This document shows, one piece after another, positions 35,466-53,735 of a DNA stretch of 64,000 bases (its first letter is position 1; each line of letters opens with the position of its first letter). Source of the DNA: Primula veris (taxonomy: Eukaryota; Streptophyta; Magnoliopsida; Ericales; Primulaceae); assembly GCA_963682055.1 (NCBI GenBank), contig OY821740.1, positions 30,334,795 through 30,398,794 of the forward strand. The letters run 5' to 3'. The notes beneath the pieces are model-generated. The model had not been told where the DNA came from and did no database searches. It worked only from the letters and a program-made list of their open reading frames with translations. The position numbers were made by a program, and so were the translations under genes.

Positions 35466-36936
35466 TTAGACATGGTAAAATGGCCTCATGTAAGGGTTGT
35501 ACGTAGTATAAGTATAGTAAGGATCAACATACTCCACGATCTGTTTATCGTCGCTTTCCTTTACAATCGGTGCGGTTTCTACAGCAGGTCCCACACTTAG
35601 TACATCCGTGCGGTAAGATTTTCTCAATTTGTTAACCATTGTAACAGGATCAACATCTCCAATAACAGTTAGCTGTTTCTCCGTCATGTCCATGGCTAAT
35701 GATTGGATTCCTACATATAATGAACAAGAATATAGATCTTGACCAATAACGACTAAGAATGACTTTCAAGAAATGGAACTATTTAAATCTAAAAAGAATT
35801 GGTACATTATTTCGTATGTTACACATCATTATGCAAAAAAAAACAAGACACACATTTCATCATTGTTACTGATATAAAAAGTATAACTGGTGTCTCTATA
35901 ACCAAACTGCTTAATTATGTGCATATGTATGAATGCAAGTTCTTCTGATTTAAGATTTTTCTGAGCTGTTGATATATTCAAGCAGTACCTGGAAGAGTAA
36001 CAACAACTTTCATGGCCTTCTGCTTGTCTCTCTCGTCGTGCACATACACTTTCAGAATCACTTTCTGCAAAGAAACAAAGAGATTTACAGAAACAGAAAC
36101 ATATCAGGACTCATAAACAGAAAAGAAAGAGTAAATTTTGTGATTTAGATAATCGACTTAAAAAAACGATGAAGCTATAAATTAAAAAAGTGAACTAGAA
36201 TTTTGCATTAAAATCTCATTTCATCTGTTTGCAATTGCAACTGCAAACTCTTTTCAAGATTTTCATTGAAATGTAAAAGTGTGCCCATGAACAGATGAAG
36301 CAATTGGCATACAAAAGAATTTTTACTTATCTTAGAGCATCTATAATAGTTTTGTTAACTTTTTATTGTTAACTAGTGACACATTATCATTTAAAAAGAC
36401 ACATAAGTATATTAAGTTAAACCCACAAACTTTAACAATGCTATCTATTTTAATTAAAAATTAATTATTCAAAATATAGTACTATGGGTATGTGCTGGGA
36501 GAAAATAAATAGCAGTATGGTAGAGATAGAAAATATATGAGTGATAAATAAAAGTTAATTGTGGGTGTGGGTTAGACATTTTTGCGATGTCAGTAATAAC
36601 AATTAAAAATATTGTTATCTTTAACAATGTTTTTAACATCTATAAATTTAACACACACTTTAACACAACTAATGAGAATACAAAATTGCATTGTTAGCTA
36701 ACATTTTTAGTTAACAATAGAGATAACAACACTATTGTAGATGCTAAATATGAACAAGAACTGCAAAGCTACAATTGTGCATTTTTCACATTTCTAGAAA
36801 CATACAAAACTCTTAAAGCTAGACAAGAAAATGCAATCCGACTTATAAATAATCCGAAGTTGAGTTTGGAAGATTAAATTTTCTAGTGTTTTATTTTCAT
36901 CGGAAAATGATAGAAAGCGGTTACCTTCATATCCAT
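35466..36936 (-). CDS. heavy-metal-associated (HIPP-like) protein, cysteine-less
   Basis: Three minus-strand exons: 36925-36936 (MDMK), 35989-36064 and 35466-35710; product 110 residues. The fold is an HMA domain (about residues 4-70): VILKVYVHDERDKQKAMKVV, then GIQSLAMDMTEKQLTVIGDV, then DPVTMVNKLRKSYRTDVLSV, as in the small HMA proteins near HIPP39. The metal-binding M-x-C-x-x-C loop is replaced by VHDERDK, so copper or zinc binding by that loop is not expected. The tail is Tyr-rich (YYTYTTYNPYMRPFYHV) and ends at TAA-TAG. Directly after the stops the frame still reads DKENPNAYVIC, a decayed HIPP isoprenylation end with Tyr in place of the CaaX cysteine. A short or soluble HPP-type product is predicted. 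Intron 1 carries a MITE (36335-36745). Confidence 0.85.
36335..36745. mobile_element. PIF/Harbinger-like MITE, copy 3, in the HIPP-like intron
   Basis: It begins gagcatctataatagt and ends cactattgtagatgct, the same inverted ends as the elements at 8109 and 9408, and shares interior words (ttaacaatagagataacaac, gctaacatttttagttaac, acacacttta-type blocks). The left flank is tta. It sits inside intron 1 (36065-36924) without touching splice sites. Confidence 0.65.
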
Positions 36937-38085
36937 TTGGCTTTAAGTTAAGATCAGAACTTAAACGAGCTATTGTGATGAAAGATAACATACACCGGGT
37001 TCTAGAGGGTATTTATACACAACAACAAGCGTGTCATACTATTTAAATAATATAAATGGAGAATTTTTTTCTTTTCTTGTCAAGACTCAAGAGGAGACTG
37101 ATGGATAATCAAATAAACAAATGTAAATGTATTGACATGAATTGAAAATTCAAGTTGTCAGTCTGTAGTTGTTCATGGGTCGTAAAAAGTACTAAAAACA
37201 CATTTTTATACCAAGGAATAGAGACTTTGTAAATGAATTTTTAAAAAATGACTTCTTCTGAGTGAAATTTTTGTAAGTCTCATATTTCGAAGTTGCCTCG
37301 GTATTTTATGGGAGTAGTTAATCACATTAGTCATTATATTACGATATGGGGTGGAAATTGGTACTTGAATATGTATATATATAGGAATTTGCTAGGACAG
37401 TTCTCTCCACTTCTTTGTTTTCAAGCACAATTTTTCGTTACTACGTGTTAATTTAACCCAAAAAAAAACACCTTTTTCATTAAATATATGGAAACTAGTA
37501 CCTTTTTAAAGAAAAAAGTGAGGCTTCTGTAAAGTTGTCTCCTCTTTTAGTATGGTACGTAGTAATTCTCAAACAAAATGTGGAGGAAACCATCAAATTT
37601 GGCTTGTTTAATTTACTTTTAGTTCAGTTGTGGTATAAGTGTAATTTCTTCTTAGTCATATTTTAGTAAGTACCAAGTAGTAACAAAAATATGGATGGTT
37701 GCATTTCCGACATGACGAGTTGTAATTGTTATAAACACTACAAAAACAATCTACATTTGTATGTGTAAATTGTATAACATCTAAACATCACATGAAGCCA
37801 GATGGTTTGAAAGAATTTCAAATGAGAAACTTCACATCACGGAAAAAGGGACAACTTTATTATCATAAGAAAATCAATGAAACACTGAATCCTGTGATTC
37901 TTGTATACACCAACACACCTTTTTATCTCTCTTTACACGATATGGTAATACCATATTTTCTAACCTCCGAGCCTTATTCAAGATGTATGGGCACGTAGTG
38001 AAAATGTGAACACGATTACGGAAAAAGCAGCATAATATGGTTCCATGTATGGATACATGATTTAGACTGTAGCCTTTTCTTTCAT
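36937..38085. other. intergenic: HIPP-like promoter and MDAR downstream side
   Basis: About 1.1 kb between the divergently placed ends of two minus-strand genes. No gene is seen; the plus-strand frame at 37792-37998 has no recognisable family. The MDAR 3' untranslated region must lie at its right edge, just below 38086. Confidence 0.55.
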
Positions 38086-43659
<5,574 letters not shown>

Positions 43660-46270
43660 TGATCTCCTTGCTGTAGCTCAATAAAAATGAGAAAAATACC
43701 AAGTTAGGGTATTTATTTAAATGATCAGTCAATATATCAATTTATGATAGAGAAGAGTGTTAAGAGAAAAAGAACCTGTTGAAGTGTACATTTGAAAAAG
43801 ATATGATATTTAGTAATAAGCTTGGGGAAATTAGTTTTTTATTTAATTTTTATTACTGAATTTAATTAAATGGACAAGTTGCCTTGGCTGTATGAGAGGG
43901 GCAAAGGTCGTTAAGACTTTTTGAGTGTTTTGTGTTTTTGTATTTGACGATTGGGGAATTTTAAGGGGTTTTTATAGGTTATTGGTACCAAAAAAACGAT
44001 GTTATTTTGGTTGTGTTGGTAAATGTGACATTTTGACACTTTTTAAGCAGTCATTGGAACAGCTTTTTTCTTTTTTTCTTTTTTTTTTTTTTGCAGTAGA
44101 GAGGTGGCTCTATACGTGTCATATTGTCATTGTACTAGTCGTTACGAAAATAAATGCAATTTTGATCGGTCAAAATCTTGTATTAAAATTGTCGAAATAA
44201 AATTTTTTAAAAGCTGATTGTATAGTTCAAATGTTAAATTTTATGATTAGATTTAAAAAAAATTCATTTTGAGTTTGAAATATGTGTTTACTTTTTGTAT
44301 TATCAAACTATTTTATTTAGTAGCAAACTTTGATCTGTGCTAAACAGGTCCATGCTACTTCAATATTGTACCTCTCTCCTCTTGTGTTTTGTTGACGGTT
44401 GCATTCGCAATAAACTAGTAATGGGATCGTAGAGGTGTACAATAAGCGAGATGGAATAAATCGAACCGAACAAGCCAATCGGAAAAAAAAAAACACAAAT
44501 GGATTATTGATTGTTTTGTTCGTGGTTTAGTGGTTTCATAGAAATATGTTTTGATGGTAAACATTTTTTTAGATTTAATGTTCAATAACTATTAGTAATA
44601 TGTAAATGTAATTTACAAATTATGTCTTTTAACTTAATAGTCTCAAAGACAAGATCATATTTGCTCGAGTACTAATAGTTTTAGCTATTTTACTTTTCTT
44701 CTTCTTATTTATCTCATTTACAACGAACTGATAAAACCAATTACAACTGGTTTGGTTTAATTCACTTTTAATTACTCAAATACTATTATTTTATCATATA
44801 AAATATTATCATCTTATTAGTCATTACCAGGATTGACTATATACTATTATTATATGCAAATTCAAGTTTTGTCAAAATTTATCATTTTAAAAAAGAAAAA
44901 TGTAACTACACATTTTTATTAATTACAATATTAACTATTAGCAAAATAAAAACAAATAACACTCTTATTACATCTTTATCCACTAAAAATTACTCCATTT
45001 CATTTATCCTTAAAAATTACTCCATTTCATTTATCCTTAAAAGCACCGTGCACGAATGAATAAATTAACTAGTTTTATTTATAAGCACTCGGGTGTTTTA
45101 TTTAAAAAATCATGAGAGTAAAAAAAGTAAAAGCTAAATAATTTACTCCATTAGATGTCTTTGTTAGAGTCTATTTAGTCTACATAGGATATAGTTTTAC
45201 ACCAATAGCCCCTTATTATTTTTATATATTTAATAATTAGCTTTATTTTATTTAGATATAAGTTTATATATCTTTATATTATTAGTGACTACAGCATGGA
45301 GGATGATCTGCATAACTCGTAATAAACTACACTAATTTAACCACTCGGTATATCACATAATTTCCATTTGATATGTTTTACTTAATACTTCAACATTACT
45401 TTTATTTTGTAAAATATGAACTGATTTAATAGGTTATTCCAAATTTATGGAGATGAATTCCTGAAAAAAATTATAAGTTTAATATAAATTACCGATATGT
45501 ATATAACAACCATACATGAGAGTACTTAGATGAGTAAGTTTAAAATGATTTCACCACTGAGTAAAATGTATGCACTGTACAACGGAGTGTGTGTATATAT
45601 ATGGTTTATGATAAGTTAGCATCGTTGTAGTTCATTCATCTGCTATAGTAGAAAGATAATGGCCATTTTAAGAAGGATCGACTGAAAACAGGTTATCTTA
45701 TTCGAACTTATTACATACTGCACCCTATAAGAATAAGTGTGTAATCATGCTGGGGAGGACATTTGTAGCCACGTCTGCTTCTAGCTTTTCTTTACAAGTT
45801 GTAGTCATTTAATTTCTCCCAATATCTTATAATTTGAAAAAAAATAATATATAATTTCTTCCAACGTTATAAGGAATTTAAAGTAATGGATATTTTGGTG
45901 GCTTTGGACAATAAACATATTACCGTGGGAGTCCATGATATAGTAGAGCGTCATCCATTTTGCATTTTTTTTTTCTTCATTAGTTTGGTTTCATGAATCT
46001 AATTTTTTAAAAAATAGGGTTAAGGGATGATTTTTTTTTAACTTACATAAGAAAAAAGACACATTTATAATATGGCTTTAGGGAAACTTAGCTATAAGAC
46101 AGTCACATAAGTACATGTTAGATGATTTATTTAGGCGGAGATCTACCAAACAGACTTCATTTATTAATAATTATTTCATTTCGTAATAATAATATTTTTA
46201 TAATAAGTGCTGGGTTTTTAGAATTTCAGTAAGGTTTGAACCTCTAACATTCTCGTACTTAGTCTAATAT
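43660..46270. other. intergenic: MDAR leader/promoter and old repeats
   Basis: The first few hundred bases hold the MDAR leader and promoter. A truncated Stowaway-like fragment lies at about 44135-44280: it shares aattgtcgaaataaaattttt and caaatgttaaattttatga with 21698-21931, and only one half is present. At about 44992-45045 a 24-bp unit (ttactccatttcatttatcc plus ttaa) is tandemly doubled. No gene is seen; the plus-strand frame at 43925-44200 has no family resemblance. Confidence 0.55.
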
Positions 46271-46277
46271 GAGTAGC

Positions 46278-47260
46278 GAGGGCCGATTTTGGGCCCGTGC
46301 AAACCGTGCACATGCATCGGGTCCAAAAATATTTAGGGCCCAAATATTAAGAAGAGTATATATATTTATATACTAGTAGTCGTGTCACACGCGTTGTGTG
46401 TGTGACGCGCAATGCAATTAAAATATAGAAAATAAGTGTAGTTATGATGCAAATATGTGGATAATACAAAAAAAATAGTATAAGATGATAACACTTAAAA
46501 GAATGTTTGGTTGTTAAAGAGTGATAAATAGTGTAATTAGTTATTACTTTTTATATTTTTTTTATGTGAGTATGATATTATTGTAATTAATAAAAAAGTA
46601 TAGGGGTATTTTTGAAAAATAAGTGACTAAATTAGACAGACTCATTTGAATTTGGTTGGTTTAACATTGTATCAATATAGATATATTTATTACTCTTTTA
46701 ACATAACATGATATGAGATGTCCAAGTTGACAAATAATTTTATTTTAATGAAGATTTACCAAGTTAATAATTAGATTTTTGGGCTATCAAGTTCATTTTT
46801 ACACTATAGTTCCACAATTTCAAAGAATGTATTATTTGGCCTGTACATGATACATTGCTATATAAAAAGTTTTCAATTTTGAATAATTCATAAACTTTGT
46901 TAAATGGTTAAATGCAATTGCAAAAACTTAATCCATGATAAAATTTTCTTATGCTAATTTAACCTTACCATTCTTTTGTGATGTAATAAACGATGTGAAA
47001 TGTTTAATGATTTGATCTACTCCTAATTATTAAAAAGTTATAAGTCAATAATATATGTTGATATGGGATAATAACAAACGAAAATTATAAAAGTTATCAT
47101 AATATATCGGCGTATGTTCATATGTATTAGTACCGAAAGCTTATTTTGATTATTGTCCTTGAAAATTCCTTTGTTTACAAAGTAGATTTTTTCAAACAAA
47201 GCTTTTAGGGGCCATGTTTTTTGCTTAACACAGAATCAAAAAACCTCAGAACCGGCCCTG
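46278..47260. mobile_element. non-autonomous hAT element
   Basis: Starts gagggccgattttgggcccg and ends cctcagaaccggccctg, an inverted pair of the CAGGGCCGG type used by plant hAT elements. Flanks tgagtagc (46270-46277) and cgagcagt (47261-47268) agree at five of eight positions, and all three differences are C/T transitions, as expected of an aged, methylated target duplication. No transposase. Part of the interior (about 46520-46690) matches 500-700 at the start of the window. Confidence 0.7.
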
Positions 47261-47269
47261 CGAGCAGTA

Positions 47270-48406
47270 CATACAACTTTGTTATCAATTCTTTAAAAAT
47301 TTCAAAATAACTATGATGGGCTTGTTTGGGAGACTAGAAAAAACCTACCTTTTATTACTTTTACTCTTAAAGTAAACATGGTGTTTGATTGGTAAGACAT
47401 AAAACTTACAAGTAAATTAAGAAATGTAGCCACGATAGTTATTTAATTTCAATCTAAGCAATTTAGTCTTTCTTCATATACGTCTGGCTATCATCCCACA
47501 AAAATTATATACATACAAATATCACAGATGCACATAAATGATACAACAAAACAAAGACATCAATAAAAAATGAGATAATCTATCTTGTAATGCGGATAAA
47601 TTGGTAATGCCGTCGTGATTTTTCACTGAGAATAAGGTCCTGTTTGCTACAGGTTGTTGGGCTACTTCTTGGGGATGCATTTTATCATAGTTAGGAGAGG
47701 ATGTGGCTACCCGACATGGTTGCTATCACAACTCCATAATTTAAAAACTCGCATATTTCATACATTTAATGTATCCACATACAATAAATATGTAATTCAT
47801 AAACTATCAACATTACATCTTTTGTGCATACCCCTCGATATGTATGCTCGCTTTGCCAGTGATTGCGAAAACTCCTTTATTGCGGCAATCCCAGTCCCCT
47901 ATTACAACATGAATTCTCCTAATACATGTCGCTGGACAATGTTTATAACACGCTTAAAGCTTGTAGGACGAGAAATTACGTACTACAATCTAATGTTAAC
48001 AATGATTCATAAAACAGGACATCTTCTTTGATATCATGTACTCTGGGTTCACCAGTTAAACAGATATCAAGCAAACTAGCAAGACTTCAAGTTACAAAAA
48101 AAAGAAGTGATTACCCCGTTAAGGTCATAGCTTTTTAGCCCATAAATCTAGAAAAAGTACTAGTGTTGAACAATATCAGCAACTTAAAGATTGGTGGCAT
48201 CTCTTTTGGAGATGTATATCATGGTTTGTAAAATTTCACTCGCAACTGATGGGTAACCAGTTATTCAAAACCCGCAAACAATTCTAAACCAACTCAATGA
48301 AATGAAACAAAGATTCTAGTCATAAAGAAAACGTAATATTGGTCTTCTTATTAAAAATAAAAAGAAGAGGTCCCAAACCAGAGCTGTTTTACATGAATAA
48401 TTTCCA
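47270..48406. other. intergenic, downstream of the GH28 gene
   Basis: No gene recognised. A plus-strand frame at 47654-48031 is open for about 118 codons from its first ATG, but the predicted peptide has no domain, signal peptide or low-complexity pattern that I can name, and it lies in AT-rich DNA past the 3' end of an opposing gene. Confidence 0.5.
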
Positions 48407-51400
48407 TTAGCACTTGTGTTTGTAACTACACATTTGAACTTCAACATAATCAATTGCTAAAGTATCAGTTGGAAAACTACATTGTACTTCATTTTCTGGC
48501 CCTTGATCTGGCAAAAGATCACAAGGCTGAGGGACCACACCACTCGTAATCCCCGATATGTCCGTACAGTTCCAAGCCAACATTTTCTTTTTCGGATTTA
48601 ATGCCATCTCAATAGTCACATTCGATATACAAATACCAGTAAAAGGATCCCCTGAAATCCCCTCCATTTTACCAGCCATTGTCACATTCTCAGCCACAAT
48701 ATCACGATAATTAATATTTTGAACAATGGGGATCGCGTTTGGATCGTACTTATCATCTGGGTGAGACCCGTAATTACCCGTCATCCAAAAAGCCCATTTC
48801 ATGGTTTTCATAGTCATGCCTTTTACATATATATCTTTTACGTATCCGCCTCTTCCAACTGCTGTTTTAATCCGAACGCCAGATTCAGAATCGATGGCTA
48901 GAATGTCTTCGGCTCTAACATCTTCGATCCCACCGGACATTTCACTACCTAGTGCGATGACAGCGCTTGTTGGGGAAATGCAAGTGAGTCGTCGGATTAA
49001 GAGCTGCTTGGTTGGCATTCCGTAGGAGATTCCGTATTCGTCCCAGCCGCTTTTTATGGCTACACAATCGTCTCCTGAGACTATGTAGCAGTCTTCTATT
49101 CGGGTATTTATGCAAGAATCTGAGAAAATAAAGAAGAGAGAAATACCAGCGTTCAATAGTCGTTACTAATTGAAATTTTTTAAGTTGCTCTCACAAGGTA
49201 ATTTTGTACTTACTAGCAGTTGCTGCAATTTCGTGTGAAGTTTTGTTTTAGTACATTTACTATATCGTTTTCCTCTTCATGAAACAGGAAATTATCAAAT
49301 AATTTACTTTTGATTTCTTTCAACTACTTTAAAACTTAGGAGTATTTAAAAGTGTCAACTTTGTTTTTTAACAATCATAAAGAGGCGACTTTCAAGCTTA
49401 GCTTTTTTTTCTTAAAAGCTGGCCTGGTTTGGTTGATCAATTTGAACACTTGGCTTTTCTTTTCTTATGGCCTGACAAGAAATAGAAGTTTTAAGCTGGA
49501 TGGACCTTTCTTTTTTTCAACCTCAAAATTGCAGCTCATGTGCATAAAAGCTGTGCAACGAACTAGTCTGGGTAGGTTCAAGTATAATGACCATTATGAC
49601 CTCATAGAAGTGCTTCTACTCTAACTTAAGATTATATTTAATTCTTTATAATACCATGAAATAAAATATCGTCTATATGATCACTCATACCAAACTTAGA
49701 AATCTTCTCTACACTTACCAGGATTGATCCCATCGGTATTTGGAGAACGGACAGGCGCAAGAATCGTAATCCCTTGAATTATAATATTTCTGCAAGAACC
49801 GTACATACAAATTGTAATAAATAATTCTACTCTTCGAAGTCTTCAATGAGGCAGAAAAAATAAAAATCAAACTTGATTTTAACAATTACTACGTCGGTTA
49901 ATTAAAATGAACCTGCTGTAAATAGGATGAATATTCCACGAGGGCGAATCAATCAATGTAAGATTAGAAATCTGTATATCCTCAGAATGCATAAGCTCAA
50001 TGAGGTAAGGCCTTGTGTATTGCAGCTCTTTCTTGTGGAACTTGTCCCACCAGAGATCACCTTGGCCATTAATAGTGCCATTCTCCCCTGGAATAGTTGT
50101 TCAATACAAAATTATCATTGCAGTTGATTTTAAAACCCAAGGATTGGATATTAAAATGTTTATTTTTCCAATTATATTTGTTTTCTTGTTTCTCTTTTTA
50201 CCTGTGATAATTACATCGGTGAGATTGGTCCCGAAGATAAGACTTATGTATCTCCCACCATCTGTATCTCTTCCTCGACCATAGGAAGGTAGAGGGTCAA
50301 TTACAGGCCACGAATCCACGTCCTAAAAATATTGATCATTGTGTGAATATAACATGCATCTTGGTTATGAACTAATTACCCGAATATAACAGTACGTTTC
50401 TAACAATTATAATTTTTGTGTTTTTACAGTTTTACTGTGAGAGATTTATGATCTATCAATACTTTATGCACCTCTTTGTTACGTAATAGTTCATGTTCTA
50501 ACCAACCTTATTCCTCATTAAGCTTTGACAATGGTAGAACATATTTTCTTTCGCACCTTACACGTTGAGAAAGAATACTTTTTTTGTTTGTTTTAAGCCA
50601 ACCTTCTTCCAAACCAAGCTTTGACAATAGTAGCACATTTTTTCTTTTACATCTTCAAAGTTGAGAAAAAAAATGATAAAGTACCATTAAATAAATAAAT
50701 ACTTTGAACTTAAACTAGATCCTGTTGATACATATTTCATCTTGACTACACTAAATCAATATGATTAACTATTGAATATACATTGAGTAGTTCCTTAGAT
50801 TATAAAGTTGTCATCTCTTAGTATTAATCTGTAAGAGGAATTAGGCAAAAATGAAGGAGTAATTAAGTACTCAAAGTAATCCAAGATTGCATAATGTCAA
50901 ACTAAAGCAATTGACCATGGGAAACTTACCAAAGAATAAAAATAAACCCGATTTCGATTTTACCATAGTACTGACAACAATTTACTGACTTGGGGTCTGA
51001 ATACATAGGTGCAATGAATTTGTACATCGTAATTACATTTTTCAAACAAAGCAGTACGTTTTCTGATATAGAAGCATTGTGTTTACGGACCTTATGGTTC
51101 CAAACTGCTTTCCGTGGTTCCAAGTTCAGAAACTTTTGCTGAAAAGCTTTACAGAAATGATTGCAGTTTACAGAAAAGGTGATGAAATGTCTCTATGAAA
51201 TGATTGGCTGAATTTACTTCCAACTAATGTCAAGAAAATTTGATAACAAACAGGTATAATTCTTGCGGTGCGTTGCAGCTTAATGTGGTGCTCAAATAAA
51301 CTAATTCACAAACAAAAATATGTCTAATGTCATCCTAAATCTTAATACTAAAAATTTCAACCGAAATATAATCAAAATGAACCAAATACCGGTTCTGCAT

Positions 51401-53735
51401 TTTCCGACTTTTCAAGTATTAAATAATCCATCCCCAATTGTAGGGAATGGCAAGAAAGCCTCGACATAGACCCCAAAATAAAAATATTTTAGAACCCTTT
51501 TATACTAAAATTACATTTGGATTCTTCTAATTAAAGAATAAATCCCAACTTCTATGATGGGATTCATCTCACAAAACCCTGAAACAGCGTTGCAAACAGT
51601 AAAACACGAAGAAAAACTATGCACAAACCTGAGAGGCGAGTAGAACAGCGTCCTTTTGTAAATAAAGCGTAAAATGGCTAGTGAGATTAAAACTCCCAGT
51701 TAACCACCTCCCAGCTGGAACAAAAAGTTGCGATCCACCGTAAAGTTCATATGTACTCAGATGGTTTATCGCAGCTCTAAATGCCTCTGTATTCAACGTC
51801 TCTCCATCTCCAACTCCTCCGAAATCTGTTAATGAGGCACTATGAGCTCTGCAGCTTACAGCAGAGTACTTGAATTCATAGTACTCGACATTGTGCGCCT
51901 TTTTACGGCAGTTTACTTCGCTCAAGCTCAGAAGAGAGAGGGTTATAAATAGTAAAATCGACTTGGATATCTGTAATAAAATAAAATAGAAAGAGTTAAA
52001 AGAATTTTTTGTTCTCGACTTGCTTGGTCGCAGACTTTCAGCAAATATACATTCCGCCATTTCGTTAACCAACTTTAAAAATGGCTTTTTTCTTTTCTCT
52101 TGGCCTGAATAAGCTAGAAGCTTTATGTGGGTTGAACCTAGCTGAACAGAATCTAGTCATCTACAAAAACTAGCCTTTTCGAGAATTGAAAAAATCTAGC
52201 TTTTTTCTTTAAAGCTGCAATCAGTAAAGCCCAAAAGCTGGTGCCATTCAGATTGAAGCTTCTACTAGTTTTTTCAAGCAAAAAAAAAACACAGTAAAGT
52301 CATTTTTAAGCTGGTCATCGAAAATGAATTAAGTATATTTCGGCAAAAAAGCATCATAAGCTCCAGAAAAACCAAGCCACAACTGGCTTGGGGAAATCCT
52401 GATTGTGACAATAATCCAGAATCCAAAAATATGTGATCTTGTATATGAAGAAAAAACTGAATTAGAAAATCATAAACGCATCAGTTTCTTACACTTTTCC
52501 TCATATAAGCATCACTTTTATATTTTTAGGATAACAGTTTAACTTTATACATCTTTCAGCTTTCCTGTCAAATTTATTATCATAACTAAATATTACTATA
52601 TTTTAATATACTTCTATCAATTTTTTTCAACCCAAATTAATTTACTAGAGCAACCACATTAAATAACTTACAAGTTTTCTCATATTTAAAGTAAAAATGA
52701 CACTTTTACAAATTATAAGGAAACGTTTTGGTTTATACAAATTATCGGGTTTTTTTATAAATTTCTCTATCACAACTATACAACTCATATTTTTGTTATT
52801 TTATTAATTTATATGTGAAAAATACAAATAAATGAGAGAGAATAAGCGAAAAGTAAGAGAGATAAATTATTATTTTAATTATAAGGTAACATGCCGATCA
52901 CTTATATTTTAGATATATTTGAGTTCATGTATATTTAAGGTAATGGATAAGTAAACTGATGCGTATACAATTTTAGAACAATCTACTCATATTTAAAATA
53001 AATTGGTGATATAAATAAACTGATGTGAGTGATGATATGCTAGCTAAACTCTTTTTTTTTTGGTTGTGATGGTGGAATCAGACTGTATCACGCGTATTAT
53101 GTGTGTGCACTATATGCTTTTGGGGATCCATGCCAATGAGTAGGTAAAAGAGCTAAAAAAAAATTAACAGTTGATCAAAGGAAATTATGAAGGGCTTGTT
53201 TGGCTAAAAATTTAAGTAAATGAAATGGCTAAGATTGATTCAAGGAGTATAATATAACTCAAAAAATTCTGACTTTGTCATCCTCGGAAACCAAATAGCA
53301 CAGGATTAACCTGCCGGCCAAATATTTTAGAACTTATTAAAAATTGTAAATAATATGAGCTTAAAAACTACAACCAAACAAATCTACTGCTTAACAGTCC
53401 CAGAGACAAAATCCATATACCAAAATGTACCTTTTGTATGTAAACAAATTTTTTCGGCATTAACAATATTATGCCAATGAGTAGGTAATTAAGCATAATA
53501 TTCAACCAAGGAGATTTATAGGTCTAAAGTTTAAGCAAATAGCCAAATAAATTAGTTTAGTGGAGACAAAGAAGAAAACTGATATTAGACGACTCAAAAG
53601 TTTTACTCCCTTTTCAAACCTATCAAAACTCATTCAAGTTACAATGCAGTTAAAAAAGCTAACATAAAAAACGAAGTTAGAAGAAGAGAAACAAGTGCTT
53701 ACTTGGGTTCTTGAAGAAAGTTTTGAGAGTTCCAT
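48407..53735 (-). CDS. GH28 polygalacturonase-like protein
   Basis: Predicted secreted glycosyl hydrolase of family 28, acting on homogalacturonan in the cell wall. Six minus-strand exons: 53703-53735, 51629-51970, 50202-50322, 49913-50087, 49719-49789 and 48407-49119; phases agree and the product has 484 residues. The 11-codon first exon (MELSKLSSRTQ) joins to ISKSILLFITLSLLSLSEVN, giving one N-terminal hydrophobic signal segment. Starting within exon 2 instead would need a frame reading through intron sequence. Active-site motifs: SPNTDG (D243), SGDDC (D264, D265) and RIK (330-332). The usual GHG motif reads GSEMSGG (305-311), as in a plant branch of the family, so the catalytic histidine is absent and activity is uncertain. 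The carboxyl end is Cys-containing (QMCSYKHKC). Introns 1 (1.7 kb) and 2 are long. Confidence 0.9.
53131..53488. repeat. 17-bp direct repeat around a MITE-like segment in GH28 intron 1
   Basis: The word tgccaatgagtaggtaa occurs exactly at 53131-53147 and again at 53472-53488. Between them lies a segment with inverted-like ends (gggcttgtttggct at 53192; aaccaaacaaatc at about 53371). This looks like a local duplication together with a small element; no function is implied. Confidence 0.45.

Noticed and set aside
47654..48031. Open frame of about 125 codons (plus strand)
   Set aside because: Its first codon is TTG, the peptide has no recognisable domain, and the region is AT-rich DNA beyond the 3' end of the GH28 gene.
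51971..52072. Upstream ATG in continuous frame with GH28 exon 2 (start at 52072)
   Set aside because: The added residues are not family-like, and a good acceptor (ttacag before atatcc) plus an 11-codon exon at 53703-53735 gives a better N-terminus.
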